NCBI RefSeq assembly: GCF_007558815.1 | Contig: NZ_VLTJ01000029.1 | Span: 124,001-188,000 of the forward strand | DNA length: 64,000 bases | Reading direction: 5' to 3' | Source of the DNA: Verticiella sediminum | GTDB lineage: Bacteria; Pseudomonadota; Gammaproteobacteria; Burkholderiales; Burkholderiaceae_B | Shown: piece by piece, positions 35,568-43,122 of the stretch | How the letters are laid out: each line of letters begins with the position of its first letter | Position numbering within the stretch: position 1 is the stretch's first letter | Program-made: the position numbers and the translations under genes | Notes under the pieces: generated by a model | Told to the model about the DNA's origin: nothing | Databases searched by the model: none | Seen by the model: only the letters and a program-made list of their open reading frames with translations

Positions 35568-35822
35568 TCCGGAGGAATGAGCGCGGAGCCTGCCCAGCCG
35601 CTGACACTGCCCCGGCAACGATTTTCTCTTCAGCGGGGAAAAGATCACCGGCCCTGCCAACGCCTTCGGCTCCGCCTTGTGCTTCAGGAGATCACGTCGG
35701 TCCATCCCTCTCGCTCTACAGACAGCATCACACCATGGAATCTTTTTGTAACACAGACCTGGTGTGATGGGCACCCGCAGCGGACGCGTCCCGGGTTCCC
35801 GGGAAGACACTGCCCGTGACGC
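35568..35822. other. Gap between accessory gene and tRNA-Ser terminator
   Basis: The first frame of the damaged gene stays open through this stretch, but the sequence before 35567 is Arg/Pro-rich and lacks a ribosome site, so I see no gene. It could hold the promoter of the accessory pair or an island edge. I found no clear repeat of the tRNA 3' end here. Confidence 0.4.
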
Positions 35823-35881
35823 AAAAAAACCCGCCACTCCATGGAGTCAGCGGGCTTCGCAGTTCCCGAGCCTTCGGGAAC
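35823..35881 (-). terminator. Rho-independent terminator after tRNA-Ser, with trailer hairpin
   Basis: On the minus strand a hairpin with CCCGC/GCGGG and an inner ACTCC/GGAGT stem (35830-35854) is followed by seven T (35823-35829). Between it and the tRNA lies a second hairpin with an eight-base stem GTTCCCGA/TCGGGAAC (35862-35881). Together they look like the tRNA trailer and terminator. Confidence 0.8.
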
Positions 35882-35888
35882 GATATCC

Positions 35889-35979
35889 TGGCGGACAGAG
35901 GGGGATTCGAACCCCCGATACGCTTATCACGTATACACGCTTTCCAGGCGTGCGCCTTCAACCACTCGGCCACCTGTCC
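35889..35979 (-). tRNA. tRNA-Ser(GGA)
   Basis: On the minus strand the sequence starts GGACAGGTGGCCGAGTGG and ends CTCTGTCCGCCA, with CCA encoded. The acceptor stem pairs GGACAG with CTGTCC. The anticodon loop reads CTGGAAA, giving anticodon GGA (serine, UCC/UCU). A long variable arm (GTGTATACGTGATAAGCGTATC region) confirms a class II tRNA. Total about 91 bases including CCA. The 3' end faces the accessory islet. Confidence 0.95.
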
Positions 35980-36096
35980 TGATTTGGGCCGCAAAAGACG
36001 CGGGCGAACACACCCCGGCAATTGCGAATCCGCGATTCTAGCAGATTTCCACGAGGCCCAGCGTGCCCTTGCCCGACGCCTGCCGCCGGGACTCGC

Positions 36097-36996
36097 TCAA
36101 TCGTCCCCCGCAAGCGCGCCCTCTTCAACCAGCCAGGCCTCGAAATGGCGATGCGCCACGGTCTTGGGCAAGCCCACCGGCGTGAGCGACAGATAGCGCT
36201 GGGATGCCGTGACGATCTCCGGAAATGGCAGTGTCAGGCGGCCGGCCTCGACGTCTTTCCCGAGGGTAGGCAGTGGGCCGATGCCGACGCCCAGGCCGTC
36301 CAGAAGCGCGGCGTGCGTGACATAGAAATGGTCGTAGCGCTGGTAGCGCAGTTCGCGGGTGTCGCGCAGGCCCGCGGCGTTGAACCATTGCTGCCAAAGC
36401 CCTGGGCGGGTCTCGGTGTCGAGCAGAAGATGCGCGTGCAGGTCGTCCGGCGATTCGAGCGGGCTGCGCGCGAGCAGCGCGGGAGCGGCGATGATGGTGT
36501 GCCATTCATCGAGGAACGCGACGGCGGTGAAATGCGCCTGGCTGTATACGCCGACCCGGATGGCCAGGTCGAAGCTGCCGCTCAAAGCGAGCTGCTGGGT
36601 GGTGGCGGTGACGACCTGCACCTGGATGCCTGGATGCCGGGCGTGGAACATGGGCAGGCGCGGATGCAGCCAGCGCATGGCGAAGGTGGCGGGCGCACTC
36701 ACGCGCAGCAGGCTGGTGGCGCTGCCCTTGCCATAGCGCCGGGCGGCGGCGTCGATGCGCTCCAGCGCGACGCCCACCTCCTGCGCGAACGCCAGGGCGT
36801 GGGGTGTGGCCACCATGCGCTGGCCGGACCGTTCGAACAAGCGCTGGCCCAACCATGCTTCCAGGGCCTGGATCTGGCGACTGATGGCACCGTGGGTCAG
36901 TCCGAGCTCCTCGCCGGCGGCCGAATAGCTGCCGGCGCGGCACGCCGCCAGAAAGGCGCGCAGGGCAGGCAATGGCGGGATGCGCATATGGCTCAT
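36097..36996 (-). CDS. LysR family regulator (GcvA-type), probable phosphonoacetate regulator
   Basis: A 299-residue LysR protein. The helix-turn-helix reads LRAFLAACRAGSYSAAGEEL and LTHGAISRQIQALE (residues about 10-45), followed by a GcvA-like ligand domain with SGSFDLAIRVGV. The ATG at 36996 is chosen; 36987 is a near alternative, and neither has a strong ribosome site. It is divergent from the phosphonoacetate hydrolase gene, and two perfect inverted repeats lie between them. In Pseudomonas fluorescens phnA is activated by a LysR protein, PhnR, so the same role is likely here. Confidence 0.85.
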   Translation of the reverse strand: MSHMRIPPLPALRAFLAACRAGSYSAAGEELGLTHGAISRQIQALEAWLGQRLFERSGQRMVATPHALAFAQEVGVALERIDAAARRYGKGSATSLLRVSAPATFAMRWLHPRLPMFHARHPGIQVQVVTATTQQLALSGSFDLAIRVGVYSQAHFTAVAFLDEWHTIIAAPALLARSPLESPDDLHAHLLLDTETRPGLWQQWFNAAGLRDTRELRYQRYDHFYVTHAALLDGLGVGIGPLPTLGKDVEAGRLTLPFPEIVTASQRYLSLTPVGLPKTVAHRHFEAWLVEEGALAGDD

Positions 36997-37033
36997 GGTG
37001 ACGGATACGGGTTGACGCCCAAGGGCAGGATGC

Positions 37034-37048
37034 GTGAGCAATACTCAC
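37034..37048. promoter_or_regulatory. Inverted repeat upstream of the LysR gene
   Basis: GTGAGCAATACTCAC is a perfect 5-base inverted repeat around a 5-base centre. It lies 38 bases upstream of the LysR start and 80 upstream of phnA, in the shared divergent gap. It may be part of the LysR site or an autoregulatory half. Confidence 0.5.
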
Positions 37049-37075
37049 AACATGCCGAAAATCTATCACAGCAAC

Positions 37076-37100
37076 GCCAGAATTCTCACGATATTCTGGC
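37076..37100. promoter_or_regulatory. Probable LysR binding site ahead of phnA
   Basis: GCCAGAAT and ATTCTGGC form a perfect 8-base inverted repeat separated by nine bases, ending 27 bases before the phnA start. The interrupted dyad with a T-N11-A core is the usual form of a LysR recognition or activation site. Confidence 0.6.
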
Positions 37101-37127
37101 AGTCGTCTCGCTCAAGAACAGAATGTC

Positions 37128-38369
37128 ATGTCCGCGCACATCGAATTGCATGGCCGGCAGTACCGGCTTCCCAGTCAACCCGTGGTCGTCGTCTGCATCG
37201 ACGGCTGCGACCCCGAATACATCGCCAAGGGTATCGCCGACGGCATCTGCCCGAACATCGCCCGCTTCCACGCGGAGGGCTACGGCGCCACCGCGGACTG
37301 CGTGATGCCCTCCTTCACCAACCCCAACAACGTGTCGATCGTCACGGGCGCGCCGCCCGCCGTGCACGGCATCGGCGGCAACTATTACCTGGATCGCGCC
37401 AGCGGCCAGGAGATCATGATGACCGACGCTCGTCTGCTGCGCGGCGAGACGCTGCTCGGCCTGATGTCTCAGGCAGGCGTGCCCACCGCCGCGATCACCG
37501 CCAAGGACAAGCTGCGCAAGGTGCTCGGGCACAACCTGGACGGCATCTGTTTCTCATCCGAGAAGGCGGACCAGTACGACGGCAGCGCGCACGGGATTGC
37601 CGATCTGCGCGCCCTGGTCGGCCGCTCGGCGCCCGACATGTACTCGGGCGATCTGTCGCTGTACGTGCTCGACGCCGGTCTCGCCCTGCTGCGCAGCGGC
37701 CGCGCCCGCCTGCTCTACCTGTCGCTGTCGGACTATGTGCAGCACAAGCATGCGCCGGGCGAGCCCGAGTCCGACGCGTTCCTGCGTGCGGTCGACGAAC
37801 GCCTGGGTCAGATGGCGGATGCGGGCGCGGTGGTCGCCTTCGTCGCCGATCACGGCATGTCGGGCAAGACCGACGCGCAAGGGGTGCCCAACATTCTGTT
37901 CCTGCAGGACCTGCTCGAGACGACGTTCGGCACCGGTAGTGCGCGCGTGATCTGCCCCATCACCGACCCGTTCGTGCGCCATCACGGCGCGCTGGGCTCC
38001 TTCGTGCGCGTGTACGCAGCCGACCCGGACATGATCGAAGCCATGCGCGAGCTGATCCTCGAGCAATCGGCGGTGGAGCGGGTGTATCGCGGCGAGGAGG
38101 CCGCGCGTGAGCTCGAGCTGCCGCTGGACCGCGAGGCCGACCTGGTGGTGGTCTCGCGCGAGCATCACGTGATCGGTTCGTGCCGGCACGAGCACGATCT
38201 GGCCAGTGTCAATGACCACCCCCTGCGCTCGCATGGCGGCTTCTCCGAGCAGCCTGTGCCTTTCGTGCTGTCCCGACCGCTCACCCCCGTCTACCAGGAC
38301 CGCGCGAGCAGCACGCGGCTGCGCAATTTCGACATCTTCGAGTTCGCGCTCAACGGCATATCCGCCTGA
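37128..38369 (+). CDS. phnA: Phosphonoacetate hydrolase
   Basis: A 413-residue alkaline-phosphatase-superfamily C-P hydrolase that splits phosphonoacetate into acetate and phosphate. The zinc and nucleophile residues fit the known enzyme with a small offset: Asp25 (CIDGCDPEY), Thr64 (PSFTNPNN), Asp202 and His206 (LSDYVQHKH), Asp241 and His242 (ADHGMSGKT), and His369 (SHGGF). The length is normal. The divergent LysR gene is the likely activator. Downstream genes encode a related enzyme and an ABC importer, so phosphonate uptake and use are probably linked. A strong terminator follows. Confidence 0.9.
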   Translation: MSAHIELHGRQYRLPSQPVVVVCIDGCDPEYIAKGIADGICPNIARFHAEGYGATADCVMPSFTNPNNVSIVTGAPPAVHGIGGNYYLDRASGQEIMMTDARLLRGETLLGLMSQAGVPTAAITAKDKLRKVLGHNLDGICFSSEKADQYDGSAHGIADLRALVGRSAPDMYSGDLSLYVLDAGLALLRSGRARLLYLSLSDYVQHKHAPGEPESDAFLRAVDERLGQMADAGAVVAFVADHGMSGKTDAQGVPNILFLQDLLETTFGTGSARVICPITDPFVRHHGALGSFVRVYAADPDMIEAMRELILEQSAVERVYRGEEAARELELPLDREADLVVVSREHHVIGSCRHEHDLASVNDHPLRSHGGFSEQPVPFVLSRPLTPVYQDRASSTRLRNFDIFEFALNGISA

Positions 38370-38392
38370 TCCATTACTGAAATTGTCAGTAC

Positions 38393-38435
38393 AAATAGCC
38401 GGCATGCGGACGGGTTCCGCACGCCGGCTATTTTT
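38393..38435 (+). terminator. Rho-independent terminator after phnA
   Basis: AGCCGGC and GCCGGCT (with inner TGCGGA/TCCGCA) form a long GC-rich hairpin around a CGGGT loop, followed by five T and preceded by A-rich bases. It separates phnA from the next transcription unit. Confidence 0.85.
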
Positions 38436-38514
38436 CTTTCAAATCAACAACTTAAGAAAATAAAAACGCAGCTCTGTCATCTTAGTGAAATGACAGGTCC
38501 CTAGCATATAGGGC

Positions 38515-39810
38515 ATGAAAAGCACTCATCGAAGCGTCGTCGTGATCTGCGACAGCCTGCGACGCGATCTCATCGACCAGGACTCGGCGCCCGCGATCCA
38601 TGCCCTCGCCCAGCACGGCACGTGCTACGCCAATGCGCGCAGCGTGTTTCCTTCGACCACCCGCGTCAGTTCCGCCTCCATCGCCACCGGCTGCCTGCCG
38701 GCGCGGCACGGCCTGCTCGGCAATCGCATGCTGCTCGAGGAGGACGGCGGCCTCGTCAGTCACGACGTGGGCGCGCCGGCATTCCGCGACCATCTCTTCA
38801 AGACGACAGGCAGGACGCTGCTTGTGCCGACATTGGCCGAACGCGTACGCGAACACGGCGGTGCCTGCATCATGTCGAACGTCTCGCCCGGCGCGGCGTA
38901 CTTTCACGATCCCGACGGCCACGGCCATGTGTTGCATCGCGCAGGCTCCTTCGGCCCGGGCCGCGAGCGGCTGTCTGGCGGTCGCGGTCTGGACATCCCT
39001 TCGGGCGCCCATGGCGACCGCCTCATGACGCAACGTTTCTGCGCGCTGATCGAGAGCGAGAACGCGCCGGCCGTGGCCACGCTCTGGCTCTCGGAGCCGG
39101 ACCACTCCGGGCACAGGGAGCCGCTCGGCTCCCCGGCGCATCGGGCAGCCATCGCGCATGCGGATGCCTGCGTGAACGCCGTATGGCGCAGCGTGCGGCG
39201 TCTGCGCGAAGCAGGCGTCGACGTACTCCTGCTGGTGGGCTCGGACCACGGCATGGAGACGGTGATCGGGGAAGTCGACGTGGCCGCCGAGCTGCGGCGC
39301 GCCGGGCTCATCGGCAATGCGGACGGCACGTCGGTCGCCGTCGCGGCCAACGGCAGCGCCTGTGTGCTCGGCCTTGCGCAAGCCGGGCGAGCCCGTGCCG
39401 CCGAGATCGCCGGGTATCTGTCGCGGCAACCCTGGTGCGGCACGGTGCATCGCGGCGACGCGCTTGCCGACGTAGGCCTGCCCGAGAGCGCCGCCTGCAC
39501 CCTGGCCATCAGCCTGCGCCACAGCGATGCACCCAATGGCCACGGCGTGCCAGGCAGCACGTGGATCGCCATCGACACCGACGACGGCAAGCACTACCTC
39601 GGTGCGGGCCAGCACGGCGGGCTGGGCCGGTACGAACAATCGCCCTTCCTGATCGCTTGCGGCGGCGGCTATCCCGCCGGCGCGGTCGCGTCGCAGCCGG
39701 TCGGCCTGATCGACTACGCGCCGACCATCCTTCGCCACCTCGGCCTGCCCCATGACGGCATGGACGGCAGCCCGCTTCCCCTTCCCCTCGTCAACGAAGC
39801 CGCCGCCTGA
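38515..39810 (+). CDS. Alkaline phosphatase superfamily hydrolase, phosphonate/phosphodiester-type
   Basis: A 431-residue metal-dependent hydrolase. The first metal Asp is in VVVICDSLRRD (Asp13), the nucleophile is probably Thr49 in FPSTTRVSSASIATG, and SEPDHSGH, GSDHGME and the C-terminal GQHGGLG supply the remaining metal ligands. It lacks a signal peptide, so it acts in the cytoplasm, unlike classical phosphatases. It differs from phnA around the nucleophile. It heads the ABC transporter unit, 27 bases before the binding-protein gene, so it probably cleaves whatever that importer brings in. The exact substrate (phosphonate, phosphodiester or phosphate ester) is open. Confidence 0.85.
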   Translation: MKSTHRSVVVICDSLRRDLIDQDSAPAIHALAQHGTCYANARSVFPSTTRVSSASIATGCLPARHGLLGNRMLLEEDGGLVSHDVGAPAFRDHLFKTTGRTLLVPTLAERVREHGGACIMSNVSPGAAYFHDPDGHGHVLHRAGSFGPGRERLSGGRGLDIPSGAHGDRLMTQRFCALIESENAPAVATLWLSEPDHSGHREPLGSPAHRAAIAHADACVNAVWRSVRRLREAGVDVLLLVGSDHGMETVIGEVDVAAELRRAGLIGNADGTSVAVAANGSACVLGLAQAGRARAAEIAGYLSRQPWCGTVHRGDALADVGLPESAACTLAISLRHSDAPNGHGVPGSTWIAIDTDDGKHYLGAGQHGGLGRYEQSPFLIACGGGYPAGAVASQPVGLIDYAPTILRHLGLPHDGMDGSPLPLPLVNEAAA

Positions 39811-39837
39811 GCGGCCACGCCCCACCTGGATCTCCCC

Positions 39838-41364
39838 ATGCAACGACGCACCCTGCTCAAACTGCTTGCCATGACCGCCGCCAGCGCCAGTGCCCCCATC
39901 GCCCTGGCCCAGGCCGATACCGCCCAGCCCCGACGCGGCGGCACCCTGCGGCTGGCTCTGCTCGGCCTGGACACCGCCGATCCGCACCGCCACGCCGGCT
40001 CGATCGCCGTCCAGCAGGTCTATGCGGAGACGCTCACCAGCATCGGCGACGACGGCTCGGTCGCGCCCTTTCTGGCCGAACGCTTCACGACCAGCCCCGA
40101 CGGCCTGACCTATACCTTCCACCTGCGCCCGCAGGTGCGCTTTCACAATGGCCGTGAGCTGACCGCCAGTGACGTGCAGGCCAACTTCGAACGCGTGCGC
40201 AGCCAGGTCAAGGGCGGCTGGCTGAGCGGCGCCATGCAGTTGGTCGAGCGCGTCGAGACACCGGACGCCGCCACGGTGCAGGTGGTGCTGAGCGAGCCCT
40301 ATGCGCCCTTGCTCAACCTGCTCTCCGAACTCTGGATCCTCGCGCCCGAGTCGCCCGGCTGGGCCGACACCATCACCCAGCCTATCGGTACCGGCCCCTT
40401 CGTCTTCGGCACCTGGCGCCCGGACGTCAGCTTCGAGGCGCCCGCCTTCGGGGAATACTGGCAACCCGGCCTGCCCTATCTCGACGCCCTGCATTTCGAC
40501 CTGCGCGGCGAGCGCGACAACAGCCTGGCCCTGCGTTCCGGCGATCTGCACGTGGGCTACGTCGCCAACGACCAGATCCCGGCGCTGCGCAGCGGCGGAC
40601 TGGACGTGCAGTTCCTGAAGGACACCGCCTGGTACTTCCTCTCCTTCAACAACCGCAAACCCTCGCCGCTGATGCAGGACAGGCGCGTGCGAGAGGCCAT
40701 CGCACTGGCGGTGGACAAGCGCGCGTACATGAACTTCATCGTGCCGGACGCCCTGGTCAGCAACCAGCCCGTGCGACCCGAGACGTATTACTGGGACGCC
40801 GCGCTGGAGGCTGCGGATACCTTCGCCAAGCCGGATCTCGCGCGCGCCAAGGCCCTGCTCGCTGAGGCCGGCGTGAACCCCGCGGCACATACGCTGAAGG
40901 TGGTGTCCTGGCAGAACGACTATGCGCAGGTAGCGGTGCAGATGGTGCGCCAACTCGGCTTCGGCATCGATCACCAGGCCCTGGACGACATCGGCGCACA
41001 GCGCCTTCTCGCGCAGTACGACTGGGATCTCGCGCCGTTCAACTCCGGGCCGCGCGCCGATATCTACCTGCGCTACGCCCGTCTGCTGTCCGACGGACCG
41101 AGCCCGATGCTGTGGGGCGGCATCCAGGACCCGGAGCTCGATGCGCTGATCAAGGCCGCGGTGTCGTCCCCGTCGCCGGAGCGCGCTCGCGCGGGCTATC
41201 TGCGTGCCTGGGAGCGCGTCCAGTCGCAGTTGTACACCGTGGGTGTCGGCCATGCCGCAGATGCCATCGGCATCGGCGCCAAGGTGCACGGCTATCGCAC
41301 CGGCTACACCTGGAGCCAGCACCGCGCGGACGGCGGCGTGGCGCGCACCTGGCTGCAGGCATGA
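39838..41364 (+). CDS. ABC transporter periplasmic binding protein, oligopeptide/nickel (SBP_bac_5) family
   Basis: A 508-residue cluster C binding protein. The N terminus MQRRTLLKLLAMTAASASA with a cleavage near LAQAD is a Tat-like signal. The family block is seen in RGGTLRLALLGLDTADPHRH, YTFHLRPQVRFHNG and the C-terminal domain with VREAIALAVDKRAYMNFIV. Usual ligands are peptides, nickel or glycosides; here the neighbours suggest a phosphonate or phosphodiester. Its stop overlaps the first permease start (ATGA). Confidence 0.88.
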   Translation: MQRRTLLKLLAMTAASASAPIALAQADTAQPRRGGTLRLALLGLDTADPHRHAGSIAVQQVYAETLTSIGDDGSVAPFLAERFTTSPDGLTYTFHLRPQVRFHNGRELTASDVQANFERVRSQVKGGWLSGAMQLVERVETPDAATVQVVLSEPYAPLLNLLSELWILAPESPGWADTITQPIGTGPFVFGTWRPDVSFEAPAFGEYWQPGLPYLDALHFDLRGERDNSLALRSGDLHVGYVANDQIPALRSGGLDVQFLKDTAWYFLSFNNRKPSPLMQDRRVREAIALAVDKRAYMNFIVPDALVSNQPVRPETYYWDAALEAADTFAKPDLARAKALLAEAGVNPAAHTLKVVSWQNDYAQVAVQMVRQLGFGIDHQALDDIGAQRLLAQYDWDLAPFNSGPRADIYLRYARLLSDGPSPMLWGGIQDPELDALIKAAVSSPSPERARAGYLRAWERVQSQLYTVGVGHAADAIGIGAKVHGYRTGYTWSQHRADGGVARTWLQA

Positions 41365-42188
41365 CGCGCAGCGCTGGCCTGTCGCGCTGGCCCTGGGCCG
41401 TGCTCGCCGCGATCGTCCTGGTGGCGCTGGCCGGCCCCTGGCTGGCCGGCCACGATCCCTATGCGCAGGACCTGCTCGCGCGCAATCAGCCACCGTCGCC
41501 GGCGCACTGGCTGGGGACCGACAACTTCGGCCGCGACCTGCTTTCCCGGCTGGTGGCGGGTACCGGGCTCACCCTGCTCGTCGCGCTGGGCGCCAGCCTG
41601 CTCGCCCTGGTGGGCGGCGCGGGCCTGGGCATCGCCGCCTGTGCGCTCGGCCGCCCGGCGCGCGCCATCGTGTTCGCCGGGTTCGACATTGTCCGTACGT
41701 TGCCGGCGATCCTGCTCGCGCTCGCGCTGATGGTGGCCATGGGCGTGGGTACCGCGTCGGTGATCCTGGCCGTAGGCGTCGCCTTCATGCCGCAGTTCGG
41801 CTACGTGGCGCGAGCCGTGTACGAACGCGAGACCGCCTCGGGCTACGTGCTGGCCGCGCGCACGCTCGGCGTCGCGCCCGCGACCATCGCGTGGCGCCAC
41901 ATCATGCCGAACGCCGCGGGTGCGCTGCTCACCCAGCTAGCCATCATTCTTCCCCGCACCATCGTGACCGAATCGGTATTGAGCTTCTTCGGCCTGGGCG
42001 TATCGCCGGACGAGCCGACCTGGGGCCGCATCATCGCCACCGCCGTGCCCTATGCCGAGCGCGCGCCGTCGGCGCTGCTCTTTCCGGTGCTCGCGCTGGC
42101 ATTGACTTCGCTCGCGCTGTCGCTCGCCGGCAACCAGTTGCGCTTGCGCTACGACCCGCTGCAGCGTCCCACCGCGGCGCAGGGATGA
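41361..42188 (+). CDS. ABC transporter permease, DppC-type
   Basis: A 275-residue permease with about six membrane helices. The N-terminal HWLGTDNFGRDLLSRLVAG and the EAA-type loop AARTLGVAPATIAWRHIMPN (near residue 175) identify the DppC/OppC class. Overlap of four bases with the binding-protein gene on one side and with the next permease on the other (ATGA) shows tight coupling. DppC before DppB is the reverse of the usual order. Confidence 0.9.
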   Translation: MTRSAGLSRWPWAVLAAIVLVALAGPWLAGHDPYAQDLLARNQPPSPAHWLGTDNFGRDLLSRLVAGTGLTLLVALGASLLALVGGAGLGIAACALGRPARAIVFAGFDIVRTLPAILLALALMVAMGVGTASVILAVGVAFMPQFGYVARAVYERETASGYVLAARTLGVAPATIAWRHIMPNAAGALLTQLAIILPRTIVTESVLSFFGLGVSPDEPTWGRIIATAVPYAERAPSALLFPVLALALTSLALSLAGNQLRLRYDPLQRPTAAQG

Positions 42189-43108
42189 GACTCATGCACG
42201 TACTGCCCAGAACCGGCGCGTTTCTCGGCCGCCAGCTCCTGCAGATCCTGATCATTGCCTTCACCATCTTTCTGCTGCTGCGCGCGGTGCCCGGGGATGT
42301 CCTCGACTTCTATGCCGCGCGCGGCGACTACGACGCGCAGGCGCTTGCCGCGTTGCGTGCGGATCTCGGCCTGGACGACAGCCTGCCGGCCCAGTTCGGC
42401 GCCTGGGCCCGCGCCGCGCTCGGCGGCGATCTCGGCAGCTCGATGCGCTACGGCGCGGAGGTGAGCGGCATGCTGCTCACGGCCCTGCCCACCTCGCTCA
42501 AGCTGGCCGGCCTGTCCCTCGCGGTCGGCCTGGCGGCGGGCATCGGACTCGCCGTGCTGGCCATCGGCCGTCCGCGTCTCGCCGGGATGGTCGAAGTGCT
42601 CAACGTCTGGTCGATCGCCGTGCCCAGCTTCTGCACCGGGGTGGTCGGCATCCTGGTGTTCTCTGTCTGGCTGGGCTGGCTGCCGATCCGCGGGCAATGG
42701 CTGCTGCCGGTGCTGATCCTGGGCGCGGACATCGCCGGGCAGATCGCCAAGCCGCTCTACGAAGAACTGACCGAGACGACACGCGCCGGCTTCGTGCGCA
42801 CCGCCACCGCCAAGGGACTGTCGCGCGGCCGCATCGTCTGGCGCCACATCCTGCCCAACTCGCTGTCGGTGGCGATCGCCCTCTCCGGCATCATCCTCGG
42901 CGGGCTGATCGGCGGCACACTCACGATGGAGGCCCTGTTCGCGCTGCCCGGCCTGGGCAGCCTCACCCTCGAGGCCATCCGTGGCCGCGACTACCCCGTG
43001 ATCCAGGCCGCGATCATGGCCATGGCCACCTTCGTGGTGCTCGTCAACATCGCCAGCATGGCCCTGCAGCGCTGGCTGGACCCTCGCCGCGCGCACGCGC
43101 CCGGCTGA
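42185..43108 (+). CDS. ABC transporter permease, DppB-type
   Basis: A 307-residue permease with about six helices; the N-terminal region FLLLRAVPGDVLDFYA and the EAA loop TATAKGLSRGRIVWRHILPN mark the DppB/OppB class. The ATG at 42185 overlaps the previous stop (ATGA) and was preferred to the ATG nine bases later. It forms the membrane channel with the DppC-type subunit. Confidence 0.9.
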   Translation: MRLMHVLPRTGAFLGRQLLQILIIAFTIFLLLRAVPGDVLDFYAARGDYDAQALAALRADLGLDDSLPAQFGAWARAALGGDLGSSMRYGAEVSGMLLTALPTSLKLAGLSLAVGLAAGIGLAVLAIGRPRLAGMVEVLNVWSIAVPSFCTGVVGILVFSVWLGWLPIRGQWLLPVLILGADIAGQIAKPLYEELTETTRAGFVRTATAKGLSRGRIVWRHILPNSLSVAIALSGIILGGLIGGTLTMEALFALPGLGSLTLEAIRGRDYPVIQAAIMAMATFVVLVNIASMALQRWLDPRRAHAPG

Positions 43109-43122
43109 ACCCAGGAACCCTC

